From positions 1-63,278 of the forward strand of contig CBDCFC010000012.1 in assembly GCA_965215945.1 (NCBI GenBank): a stretch of 63,278 nt of DNA, read 5' to 3'. The translations under genes and the position numbers were made by a program. This stretch comes from JAHEKD01 sp965215945 (GTDB taxonomy: Bacteria; Pseudomonadota; Gammaproteobacteria; Arenicellales; JAHEKD01). This document shows positions 27,545-35,500 of the stretch, piece after piece. How positions within the stretch are numbered: position 1 is the stretch's first letter; each line of letters opens with the position of its first letter. The notes beneath the pieces were generated by a model, which saw only the letters and a list, made by a program, of their open reading frames with translations, was not told the DNA's origin and made no database searches.

Positions 27545-29071
27545 TTAAGTCACATCCCCTGGAATTTCCTTTTCCCGCTTAGCAATGTATTCGAGTAGCG
27601 CTTCGTCTATAGCCGGATCGAGATCAGGCTGCTGGTAATTTTTCAATTGTTTGTCAGCATAGGCCAGCGCCCGTTCGGTAATTTCTTTTTCACCTTCGCT
27701 TTGCCATTGTTCAAATGAATTGTTATCAAACAGCTTGGGCATAAAGAACGCTGTCTCAAAATTTGATTGTGTGTATGGATGCCCCAGATAATGTCCGCCG
27801 GGACCAATGTCAGGAACTGCTGCCAGTGCTTCATCGAAATCATCCCATTTCACCCCTTCTGTCATACGGTAAGCCATTGCACATTGCTCGGCGTCTACAA
27901 CGAATTTGGCCATTGATACATGCATGCCTGCTTCATTCCAACCTGCCGAATGCCAAATATAGTTAGCCCCTGCATGGCAAACCGCCATTAAGGTTGTTGC
28001 GCTTTCATAACCGGCCTGGGCATCAAACGTTTTGGCACCACCTAAAGTATTTGACGTTCGCCAAGGCACATCGTAATAGCGCGCCATCTGACCGATCAAA
28101 TAATTCATCAAACTGATTTCCGGGGTGCCCGCCATTGGTGCTCCTGACTGCATGGAAACAGTAGATAAATAATGGCCATAAATGGCTGGTGAACCTTTCC
28201 TGACAACTTGAGTATAGGCCAAGGCTGAGAGCGCTTCAGCGTTTAACTGTGCAACCGTTGCAGCCGTTGAGGCTGGTGTATTGGCACCGCCCAAGACAAA
28301 CGGCGAACACAAAACCGGCTGCATGTTACGGCTAAACGCACGCAGAGCCCCTAGCATAGTATCATCCCAAACTAACGGCGAATTGCCATTTACATTTCCA
28401 GTCGTAACGGGGTGTGTCTCAAGATAATCGTCACCAAACATGATTTTGCACATGTCGATAACATCCTCAGCCCGCTCACCCGAAGTGGTCATGCCCATAA
28501 AGGTTTTGTCGGAGTGCTTCAATGATGAATAGGTAATCCACAAATGACGATGACCTACCGCTATATCCATAGGCTCGCAAATCACATGCGCAGTGGAATG
28601 CATGGCTGGCAAGATATGTGAGAGCTTGTGAAAATCATTCAAGTCTTTCAGTGTGCCCCAACGCCGTTCATCATTTAAATCACGAATAAATGGCGCACCC
28701 GTCATGGGCACAAATATTGACTTGCCATTGCCGAGTGATACGGTTTTTTCCGGATCGCGCGCATGGAGCGTAATTTCTGAAGGAATATGTTGGATTAGTT
28801 CCATAACTAAACCGCGATCCAGGTAGACTCTTTCTCCGTCTATCTTAGCTCCAATTTGTCTCCAATCTTCAATTGCTGTTGGATCGCGGAAATCAACGCC
28901 AACGTTCTCAAGAATGTCCATTGATGCATTGTGGATACGCTCAATCTGCTCCTCAGAAGCCAGTTCAACATAAGGTATGCCACGAGTTAACTGTGGCAGC
29001 ATGCTTTCTACCTTATTCTGCCTTAACTGGCGGCGTGCACCCCGCCCACCTCGACGGATTTTTTCTTCCAT
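27545..29071 (-). CDS. Trimethylamine methyltransferase (MttB) superfamily protein, non-pyrrolysine
   Basis: 508 intact residues from ATG 29071. The MttB family signature is present throughout (ERIHNASMDILENVGVDFRD, PMTGAPFIRDLND, SALAYTQVVRKGSPAIYG, GAPMAGTPEISLMNY). There is no in-frame TAG, so it belongs with the non-pyrrolysine members that demethylate glycine betaine, proline betaine, carnitine or similar quaternary amines and pass the methyl to a corrinoid protein. The N-terminus is Arg/Gly-rich. No corrinoid protein gene is in the window. Three TTGTATACAA-like sites lie 10-43 bp upstream of the start, which suggests control by the GntR regulator at 32114. Confidence 0.85.
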   Translation of the reverse strand: MEEKIRRGGRGARRQLRQNKVESMLPQLTRGIPYVELASEEQIERIHNASMDILENVGVDFRDPTAIEDWRQIGAKIDGERVYLDRGLVMELIQHIPSEITLHARDPEKTVSLGNGKSIFVPMTGAPFIRDLNDERRWGTLKDLNDFHKLSHILPAMHSTAHVICEPMDIAVGHRHLWITYSSLKHSDKTFMGMTTSGERAEDVIDMCKIMFGDDYLETHPVTTGNVNGNSPLVWDDTMLGALRAFSRNMQPVLCSPFVLGGANTPASTAATVAQLNAEALSALAYTQVVRKGSPAIYGHYLSTVSMQSGAPMAGTPEISLMNYLIGQMARYYDVPWRTSNTLGGAKTFDAQAGYESATTLMAVCHAGANYIWHSAGWNEAGMHVSMAKFVVDAEQCAMAYRMTEGVKWDDFDEALAAVPDIGPGGHYLGHPYTQSNFETAFFMPKLFDNNSFEQWQSEGEKEITERALAYADKQLKNYQQPDLDPAIDEALLEYIAKREKEIPGDVT

Positions 29072-29081
29072 TTATTTGCCA

Positions 29082-29114
29082 TTGAATACAAATTGTATAC
29101 ATATTATTGTACAC
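29082..29114 (-). promoter_or_regulatory. Candidate GntR operator array upstream of the MttB-family gene
   Basis: Three near-palindromes in a row: TTGAATACAA (29082-29091), TTGTATACAT (29093-29102) and TTGTACACCT (29107-29116). They match the T-N-G-T-n-n-n-A-C-N-A-like sites of FCD GntR regulators, and the array next to gntR at 32068-32096 uses the same words. Confidence 0.55.
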
Positions 29115-29204
29115 CTAGCAATTTAGAAATAAAATAAATTTTTGGGCGAATATCATGCTGGACTTGATCCGATATCTCCTAACGACAGTTCAGGATTATG
29201 TACT

Positions 29205-29312
29205 GTCATCCTGAATTTAATTCAGGATCTCTTAGCGACTGTTTGGTCCTCTAACGAAGCAAACTTACTCAGGGAGATTCCGGATAATGCTTACAGCATT
29301 TCCGGAATGACG
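29205..29312. repeat. BIME-like pair of palindromes 1
   Basis: Left hairpin GTCATCCTGAA...TTCAGGATCTC (29205-29231), about 40-bp spacer, right hairpin GGAGATTCCGGA...TCCGGAATGACG (29273-29312). Outer ends are inverted. A third, decayed half (CATGCTGGA...ATATCTCC) lies just before, 29154-29179. Confidence 0.75.
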
Positions 29313-29326
29313 GAAAGAAAAAGTAA

Positions 29327-30433
29327 TTAATTGAATGACAAAACCGGATCACCAAACAAATCGGTATTTGGATTAACACCAAGACCCACACCATTTGGAA
29401 CCCCGATATGACCCTGCTCTATTTTGATTGGGTTTTCCTGATCATAATGTTGGCCAATATATGGAGCTGCTATCCATACACCTTCCAGCAACTTTGGCTG
29501 AACAGTAGCCCCAATATGCACACAAGCTGCGGCAATAATGTCCCCACCCCAAGAGTCATCACAGGTGTGCGGCATTGAGCGGACATTACATATTTCCCGG
29601 ATTGTACGCATTGTCGTCAAGCCTCCTAACCGGGTAACTTTTAACCCGAAACCATCACAAATTCCTCGACTTACCACATCCAGAAATACATTCAAATTCT
29701 CTGTACTTTCATCGAGGTAGACTGGATGATTGAGTAGTGTTCGAATCGATTTAATTTCTTGAATCGTATTACACGGCTGCTCAAGAACAATTGGAATATC
29801 TTTACAGGCCTGTGAAAATACTAACGCGTCTCTACTCGTCCAACCTCTATTCGCGTCTGCAGCCAGACGCACTTTATTACCTAATCTTTCCCAGACTTTT
29901 TGAGCTGTTTCTATATCCGCTTCAACCTCACGGCCTGCGGATTTCAATTGTAGACGCTTAAAACCCTGTTTTGCTTTTTCAACGGCTATACGCACAGCTT
30001 CATCAGGTTGCTCCAAACCTACGGCATAATACGAAGACACCTTATCCGTTACTGCACCACCCAATAAATCGCAAACCCGCGTATTGTAGTATTTGCCTTG
30101 TAAATCCCAGGCTGCAATATCAATAGCGGCCCTGGCATAATTATGACCTAACAAATTAGCGTCCATCTTTCGTTGTAAATTGGTGATTTCAAGTACATTT
30201 TGATCGATCAAAGCAGGTGCCATTTGTGCAATAGCCGCTCTGGCTCCTAGAGCATGCTCTGGTTGGTAAATCGGCCCATGTGGGCAAGTTTCACCATAAC
30301 CTTTCAAACCTTTGTCAGTAATAATTTCAACAATAGTAGTGTCAAAAAGTGTCATTTCCCCTATTGATGCTTTATAGGCCCCGGCTTTCACTGGCAGATC
30401 GTGTTGATAAACATGTATTTCAGTTATCTTCAT
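29327..30433 (-). CDS. Enolase-superfamily (MR/MLE) enzyme, hydroxyproline dehydratase / betaine epimerase-like
   Basis: 368 residues from ATG 30433. It has an enolase-superfamily capping domain, then a barrel with RLQLKSAGREV (catalytic Lys), ADANRGW, LEQPCN and LDESTEN (metal Asp/Glu series), LKVTRLGGL (second Lys) and CDDSWGGDIIAAACVHIGA. The two-Lys arrangement and DSWGGDI end fit cis-3-hydroxyproline dehydratases and hydroxyproline-betaine epimerases; a sugar-acid dehydratase remains possible. With a methyltransferase, DapA-family lyase, ALDH and FAD oxidase nearby, a (hydroxy)proline-betaine type substrate is plausible. It begins the minus-strand operon with two SDR genes (12-bp gap to the upstream SDR). 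Confidence 0.78.
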   Translation of the reverse strand: MKITEIHVYQHDLPVKAGAYKASIGEMTLFDTTIVEIITDKGLKGYGETCPHGPIYQPEHALGARAAIAQMAPALIDQNVLEITNLQRKMDANLLGHNYARAAIDIAAWDLQGKYYNTRVCDLLGGAVTDKVSSYYAVGLEQPDEAVRIAVEKAKQGFKRLQLKSAGREVEADIETAQKVWERLGNKVRLAADANRGWTSRDALVFSQACKDIPIVLEQPCNTIQEIKSIRTLLNHPVYLDESTENLNVFLDVVSRGICDGFGLKVTRLGGLTTMRTIREICNVRSMPHTCDDSWGGDIIAAACVHIGATVQPKLLEGVWIAAPYIGQHYDQENPIKIEQGHIGVPNGVGLGVNPNTDLFGDPVLSFN

Positions 30434-30444
30434 GGTTTATCCTG

Positions 30445-31179
30445 CTAGGGCAACGAGAGTTTTGAAGTTCTACCGCCATCTATGGTGTAAATCTGGCCAG
30501 TGATGAAATTGGCCTTACTACTTGCGAGAAAACAAACCAGTTTAGCGACTTCCTCCGGGGCTCCAGTGCGAGCCAGTGGGTGTATTCTTCCAATGGATTC
30601 TCTAAAGGCACTTGGATCATCCATTGACTCAATAAATTCTTCATTAAGTTCTGTATCAATCCATCCAGGCGCGACAGCATTGCAGCGTATACCTTCCTGA
30701 CCGTGATCAACAGCAATTGCCCTTGTCAAACCATGCAAGCCAGCCTTGGAGGCGCAATAGGCAGCATGGTTGGGATTGGACCCCAGTCCTTCTATGGATC
30801 CAATATTAACTATGGACCCTTTAGTCTTTCTCAGTTGTGGTAATGCATATTTAGTCAATAAAAATGGAACCGTCAAATTAACCATTAAGGTTTTATCCCA
30901 ATCTGCCAGGCTCATTTCTTCTGTTGTAGCTTCAAGCATGACACCGGCATTATTAATCAAAACATCAAGCTGACCTGTGCTATTTATTACTTGGTCAATC
31001 ATCTGACTACAGCAATTAAGGTCAGTAAAATCGACCTCGATTGACTCGAACTGATCTGGCTTTCCTCGCTGTGCTGTAACTACTCGCGCACCCTGTAATT
31101 CAAATTCTTTAGCACAGGCCAGGCCAATCCCACGAGATGCACCTGTGATTAATACGGTTTTGTTTTTGAAATCATGCAT
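30445..31179 (-). CDS. Short-chain dehydrogenase/reductase, first
   Basis: 244 residues from ATG 31179; an in-frame GTG at 31209 would add ten residues (MATYFVNFPF) and lies at the edge of a palindromic repeat. Classical SDR motifs: TGASRGIG (cofactor loop), NNAGV, NIGSIEGL (Ser), YCASKAGL (Tyr-x-x-x-Lys) and the end FITGQIYTIDGG. It is a cytoplasmic NAD(P)-dependent alcohol/ketone oxidoreductase. It lies between a paralogous SDR and the enolase-superfamily gene, all on the minus strand, so a hydroxy-acid or hydroxy-ring oxidation in the same route is likely. Confidence 0.85.
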   Translation of the reverse strand: MHDFKNKTVLITGASRGIGLACAKEFELQGARVVTAQRGKPDQFESIEVDFTDLNCCSQMIDQVINSTGQLDVLINNAGVMLEATTEEMSLADWDKTLMVNLTVPFLLTKYALPQLRKTKGSIVNIGSIEGLGSNPNHAAYCASKAGLHGLTRAIAVDHGQEGIRCNAVAPGWIDTELNEEFIESMDDPSAFRESIGRIHPLARTGAPEEVAKLVCFLASSKANFITGQIYTIDGGRTSKLSLP

Positions 31180-31216
31180 GAATGGAAAATTTACAAAATA
31201 AGTAGCCACCTCTCAA

Positions 31217-31246
31217 GGAGATCCCGGATCGGGGTCCGGGATGACG
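31217..31246. repeat. Single palindrome of the BIME-like family
   Basis: GGAGATCCCGGAT...GTCCGGGATGACG, one hairpin, between the two SDR genes. It begins 8 bp outside the possible GTG start of the first SDR and ends 7 bp from the stop of the second. Confidence 0.75.
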
Positions 31247-31253
31247 TCTTTTC

Positions 31254-32027
31254 TCAATAGACTGGTTTAGCACCGTTCACCTCAACACAGGCCCCACAGA
31301 TATAACTGGATTCGTCTGAAGCCAAGAACCCAACCACATCTGCAATTTCACTTGGCTGTGCTATTCTGCCAATGGGGACTGATTGATTTAACGTATCTAC
31401 AGCCTCATCCGGGTCTAAGCCACGAACTTCAAACCCGGTTCGTAGCATAGGCGTATCGACTTCATTTGGACAAACTGCATTAATGCGAATGTCCTGGTGG
31501 GCATGATCCCTGGCCAGGCATTTTGTCATGGTCGCTAATGCGCCTTTTGTAGTGCAGTAAATGACATGGTTCGGCCCAGGATATAAGCCCCAACAAGACG
31601 CTATATTCACAATTTTACCGCCGCCATTCTCAACCATTATCGGAATCGCAGCACGACATATTCTAAATGGCGCCTCAACATTAATCGCAAACGAAAGTGC
31701 GTAATCATCATCTGTCGCGTCTGTAATCGCCCCTCTGTGCATCAACCCAGCATTGTTGACAACGATATCCAACCTGCCAAATGTTTCGTGTACTTGACTA
31801 GGCAAGCTATCACAATAACCTTTATCCGATAAATCACCGACCGATGTTTCAATTCGGCGTCCTAAGCTCTGAAGGTCAGCCTTTAATTGAGCAAGGTTTT
31901 GTTCCGATATGTCAGCTAACACCAAGCTCGCACCCTGACTAACCAGCGTATTAGCAATGGCCTGTCCCATGCCACCGCTGGCTCCGGTAATCAGTGCAAC
32001 CTGGCCTTCGAATCGGTTTTCTTTCAT
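31254..32027 (-). CDS. Short-chain dehydrogenase/reductase, second
   Basis: 257 residues from ATG 32027. SDR motifs are TGASGGMG, NNAGL, NIASCWGLYPG (Ser) and YCTTKGAL (Tyr-x-x-x-Lys); the end YICGACVEVNGAKPVY is the usual VDGG-like position. It is divergent from the gntR gene (start 32114), with a regulator-type palindrome TTGTATACAA in the 86-bp gap, so it is probably the first gene of a minus-strand operon under that regulator. Its neighbours suggest oxidation of a hydroxylated catabolic intermediate. Confidence 0.85.
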   Translation of the reverse strand: MKENRFEGQVALITGASGGMGQAIANTLVSQGASLVLADISEQNLAQLKADLQSLGRRIETSVGDLSDKGYCDSLPSQVHETFGRLDIVVNNAGLMHRGAITDATDDDYALSFAINVEAPFRICRAAIPIMVENGGGKIVNIASCWGLYPGPNHVIYCTTKGALATMTKCLARDHAHQDIRINAVCPNEVDTPMLRTGFEVRGLDPDEAVDTLNQSVPIGRIAQPSEIADVVGFLASDESSYICGACVEVNGAKPVY

Positions 32028-32067
32028 AGTTACTGCAAAACCAAAATTGTTAATGACATCTCAACTT

Positions 32068-32096
32068 TTGAATACTATAATACTTATTGTATACAA
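32068..32096. promoter_or_regulatory. Candidate GntR operators between SDR and gntR
   Basis: TTGAATACTA (32068-32077) and the perfect palindrome TTGTATACAA (32087-32096) sit between divergent starts at 32027 and 32114. The words repeat those ahead of the MttB-family gene at 29082-29114. Confidence 0.6.
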
Positions 32097-32113
32097 TTAC
32101 TAACAGTTTTTTG

Positions 32114-32806
32114 ATGTCAACGAATAGCAAAGATACACTTTATCAAGATTTAAAGAAACGAATACTTACGCTGGATTTGGAACCGGGCACAGATCTTGAT
32201 GAAGTCAAAATCAGTGGTGAATATGGTCTGTCGAGAACACCAGTGCGTGAGGTGTTTAGACGATTAGCCGGCGAAGGTTATATTGAGATCACCAACAATA
32301 AAGGCGCTTCTGTTTCTTCAATGAATCATAAAACATTACGCGATTTTTATTTGGTTGCACCTTTGATTTATTCAACTATTGGTCGGTTAGCAGTTAAAAA
32401 TGCTACTGAAGAACAGATTAAAGAATTAAAAGTCGCACAGTCAAAATTTAAGCAGGCAGTGAAAGCTAATAACCCGGATAAAATGGCTTTTTATAATGAT
32501 TGTTTTCACTCGATTACTGGTGACATGGCTGACAATAAATATATTCAACCCAGCCTGCAGCGTCTGCTGATCGATCATGCTCGAATTGCGCAAACTTTTT
32601 ACCGTCCCAAGGATGCTCAAATGAAAAAATATCTTGATAAAGCGGTAAAACAGCATGACCAGATTATTGCTGCCATTGAGGCTGGCAATGAGGAAAAAGC
32701 AGCTACCGTTTCGCTTGAACATTGGGAATTATCACGCAAACGCATGGAAATGTTTGTGATTCCTGATGCTTTGCCGTTTGAACCTGACCTGGTTGCAAAT
32801 GGCTGA
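32114..32806 (+). CDS. GntR-family (FCD-type) transcriptional regulator
   Basis: 230 residues from ATG 32114; an in-frame TTG at 32087 overlaps the operator and is less likely. The N-terminal winged helix (LYQDLKKRILTLDLEPGTDL, GLSRTPVREVFRRLAGEGYI) matches GntR. The C-terminal part is an all-helical FCD-like effector domain with DCFHSI and QHDQIIAAIEAGNEEKA. FCD members often sense small organic acids and bind short palindromes. It sits at the centre of the catabolic island, and its own promoter region carries TTGTATACAA, so autoregulation and control of the divergent genes are likely. Confidence 0.85.
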   Translation: MSTNSKDTLYQDLKKRILTLDLEPGTDLDEVKISGEYGLSRTPVREVFRRLAGEGYIEITNNKGASVSSMNHKTLRDFYLVAPLIYSTIGRLAVKNATEEQIKELKVAQSKFKQAVKANNPDKMAFYNDCFHSITGDMADNKYIQPSLQRLLIDHARIAQTFYRPKDAQMKKYLDKAVKQHDQIIAAIEAGNEEKAATVSLEHWELSRKRMEMFVIPDALPFEPDLVANG

Positions 32807-32870
32807 CAAGAATAAAGAATATCGATCATTTGATCTTATTTGTCATTATGGATTCAAGCTGCAAGTATTT

Positions 32871-32898
32871 CTGGATTCCCGCCTACGCGGGAATGACG
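32871..32898. repeat. Single palindrome of the BIME-like family
   Basis: CTGGATTCCCGCCTACGCGG continues to GAATGACG; the stem is ATTCCCGC/GCGGGAAT. It stands 65 bp after gntR and 55 bp before the next gene and could separate their transcripts. Confidence 0.7.
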
Positions 32899-32953
32899 AG
32901 AGAGTTATTGACCTAAGCTCTCTTAATTGGATTAACATTAATTGAGGCAAAAC

Positions 32954-33868
32954 ATGCGTTTTGAAGGTATATACACCCCTGTAATTACGCCTTACCAGCA
33001 AGATCAAAGTATCGACAAAAATGCATTTGCAGAAGTCGTTGATTTTTTGATTGATTCAGGTGTGCATGGACTTATCGTAGCTGGCACAACCGGTGAATAT
33101 TATGCTCAGAGTTATGAAGAGCGAGTCGAATTGATGCAGCTAGCTAATGCTCAAATTAACGACCGTGTACCATTAATTGTAGGTACGGGTGCATTACGCA
33201 CTGAAGAATCAATCGCCTTTGCCCAGGCCGCCAAACAAAATGGTGCAAGTGCATTGCTGGTTGCTACCCCTCCCTATTCGATCCCAACAGAACGTGAAAA
33301 TGCTTTACATGCATTAGCAATTGACAGAGCTGCCCGGCTACCGATTATGCTTTATAACTACCCGGGACGTATGGGAGCAATGATGGGTGAAGAATATCTG
33401 GACCGGGTTGGACGTTCACCGAATTTTTGTGCCATCAAAGAAAGCTCAGGCGACATTAATCGAGTGCATTTATTAGCACGTGATTATCCACATATTCAGC
33501 TCTCCTGCGGCATGGACGATCAGGCCCTGGAGTTTTTTGCCTGGGGTGCACGCAGCTGGGTTTGTGCCGGATCAAACTTTTTACCCACTGAACACATTGC
33601 TTTATATCAAGCTTGTGCTGTCGAAGGTGACTTTGATAAAGGCAGACGGATTATGTCAGCCATGATGCCGTTAATGCGCGTATTAGAACAAGGAGGCAAA
33701 TTTGTTCAATGCGTCAAACATGGTGTGGAGATGAACGGACTTACTGCTGGTGAACCACGCAAACCTCTTAAACACCTTAACAAAGATGGCAAGCGCACAT
33801 TGGAACAAGTAGTGCGAACTTTGAAAACGACAATTGCCAAAATTCAAGCTGAGGGAAAAACATCATGA
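32954..33868 (+). CDS. Dihydrodipicolinate synthase family lyase, second
   Basis: 304 residues from ATG 32954 (a TTG at 32942 lies just upstream; GAGG at 32944-32947 is the likely ribosome site for the ATG). DapA/NAL signatures: AGTTGEY, MLYNYPGRMG (Tyr) and FCAIKESSGD (Schiff-base Lys, about residue 165). The branch looks catabolic. Its stop overlaps the ALDH start (ATGA), a pair typical of 2-keto-3-deoxy acid or pyrroline-hydroxy-carboxylate breakdown, where the lyase makes alpha-ketoglutarate semialdehyde and the ALDH oxidises it to 2-oxoglutarate. Confidence 0.85.
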   Translation: MRFEGIYTPVITPYQQDQSIDKNAFAEVVDFLIDSGVHGLIVAGTTGEYYAQSYEERVELMQLANAQINDRVPLIVGTGALRTEESIAFAQAAKQNGASALLVATPPYSIPTERENALHALAIDRAARLPIMLYNYPGRMGAMMGEEYLDRVGRSPNFCAIKESSGDINRVHLLARDYPHIQLSCGMDDQALEFFAWGARSWVCAGSNFLPTEHIALYQACAVEGDFDKGRRIMSAMMPLMRVLEQGGKFVQCVKHGVEMNGLTAGEPRKPLKHLNKDGKRTLEQVVRTLKTTIAKIQAEGKTS

Positions 33869-35379
33869 GCGAATTACAAACCCGCGAAGAATATCAAGCC
33901 ATAGCCGACAGTTTAACCCTGCCAACCACCAGTTTTATCGATGGTTCATTCAGAGCATCAAAATCTGGTCAAACTTTTGCCAGTATTAATCCTGCCACGG
34001 GTGACGAACTGGCCCAAATTGCTGCTTGTGATGCTCATGATGTCGATTTTACAGTTGGTAAAGCCAAACAAGCTTTTGACGATGGCCGTTGGCGCTGCAT
34101 GCACCCGAGTGATCGAAAACATGTATTAATTCGATTATGCAAATTAATCACTCGTAATCGTAAGGAACTTGCGGTAATGGAAAGTCTGGATTCAGGCAAG
34201 CCAATCAAGGATTGTGTAGAGATTGATATTCCAGAAACGATTCACACCATCAAATGGCACGCTGAAGCTATTGACAAAATCTATGACCAGACGGCACCTG
34301 TGGGTGATGATGCTGTAGCGATGATTGTCCGTGAACCTATTGGAGTTGTTGGTGCAGTACTGCCCTGGAACTTCCCGATGTTAATGATGGCCTGGAAAAT
34401 CGGTCCTGCGTTAGCAGCGGGTAATTCTGTGATAGTCAAGCCTGCAGAACAAACTTCCTTGACTGCACTTCGTATTGCTGAATTAGCAATGGAAGCCGGC
34501 ATACCGGCCGGAGTGTTAAATATGATCACTGGTATGGGGCCAGATGTTGGTCAACCACTGGGGTTGCATAATGATGTCGATATGGTCAGTTTTACCGGCT
34601 CAACCGAAACTGGGACGCGATTCTTACGCTATGCGGCCGATTCGAATCTAAAGAAAATCGTTCTGGAATGCGGCGGCAAGAATCCTTGTGTAGTGCTCGA
34701 AGACGCTGAAAATTTGGACCGTATTGCTGCTCATGTGGTTAATGCTGCATTCTGGAATATGGGTGAAAACTGTTCTGCCAACTCTCGACTAATCGTACAT
34801 GAAAACATAAAAGATGCCTTGGTTGAAAAAGTTTTACAAAATGCCAATGAGTGGCGCACTGGTGATCCTCTTGACCCCGTAAACCAACTTGGCGCATTAG
34901 TCGATAAAGAACATTTCAACAAAGTTTGTTCTTATCTTGACAAGGGCAAGCAAGAAGGTGCAACTACAATCTTGGGTGGGGATAGCTTTGATGATGCCTT
35001 TGTCAATCCTACAATTTTTGATGGTGTCACTCATGATCAAACCATTGCTAAAGAAGAAATCTTTGGACCAGTAATGTCTATTACTACCGTGCGTAATTAT
35101 GACGAGGCGATTCAATTGGCCAATAATACAGAATACGGATTGGCAGCCTCTGTGTTTACAGCAAATAGCAAAAAAGCCCTGCGTGCAGCCCGATCAATTC
35201 GTGCGGGCACAGTCACGGTTAACTGTTATGGCGAAGGCGATATCACCACCCCATTTGGTGGCTATAAAAAATCCGGCTTTGGCGGCCGCGATAATTCCAT
35301 TCATGCTCACGACCAATACACAGAGATGAAAACCATCTGGGTGGATTTGTCCGATGATGATATGGATTATTTGTCCTGA
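33865..35379 (+). CDS. NAD(P)-dependent aldehyde dehydrogenase
   Basis: 504 residues from ATG 33865, translationally coupled to the preceding lyase by a 4-bp overlap. ALDH superfamily: LPWNFPMLMMAWKI, the cofactor strand VKPAEQTS, FTGSTETG, the general base Glu in LECGGKNP, and the catalytic Cys in MGENCSANSR (about residue 302). TPFGGYKKSGFGGRDNS is at the end. The sequence is closest in feel to gamma-glutamyl-aminobutyraldehyde/betaine-type enzymes; alpha-ketoglutarate semialdehyde is the context-based guess. A BIME-like repeat separates it from the FAD oxidase gene. Confidence 0.88.
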   Translation: MSELQTREEYQAIADSLTLPTTSFIDGSFRASKSGQTFASINPATGDELAQIAACDAHDVDFTVGKAKQAFDDGRWRCMHPSDRKHVLIRLCKLITRNRKELAVMESLDSGKPIKDCVEIDIPETIHTIKWHAEAIDKIYDQTAPVGDDAVAMIVREPIGVVGAVLPWNFPMLMMAWKIGPALAAGNSVIVKPAEQTSLTALRIAELAMEAGIPAGVLNMITGMGPDVGQPLGLHNDVDMVSFTGSTETGTRFLRYAADSNLKKIVLECGGKNPCVVLEDAENLDRIAAHVVNAAFWNMGENCSANSRLIVHENIKDALVEKVLQNANEWRTGDPLDPVNQLGALVDKEHFNKVCSYLDKGKQEGATTILGGDSFDDAFVNPTIFDGVTHDQTIAKEEIFGPVMSITTVRNYDEAIQLANNTEYGLAASVFTANSKKALRAARSIRAGTVTVNCYGEGDITTPFGGYKKSGFGGRDNSIHAHDQYTEMKTIWVDLSDDDMDYLS

Positions 35380-35406
35380 ACTAAACTACAGTGAAATTGA
35401 CCAAAT

Positions 35407-35494
35407 GTCATTCTGGCGAAAGCCAGAATCTCCTTAAAGATCCGCAGTCCTATATGGAGATTCTGAATATCGCTCTGCGATTTCAGAATGACAT
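35407..35494. repeat. BIME-like pair of palindromes 2
   Basis: GTCATTCTGGC...GCCAGAATCTCC (35407-35433) and GGAGATTCTGAA...TTCAGAATGACAT (35456-35494) in inverted arrangement. The second ends six bases before the GTG start of the FAD oxidase gene. Confidence 0.8.
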
Positions 35495-35500
35495 TACTTA

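Noticed and set aside
27545..29071. Pyrrolysine-containing MttB
   Set aside because: The 508-residue frame has no in-frame TAG; it belongs to the non-pyrrolysine group.
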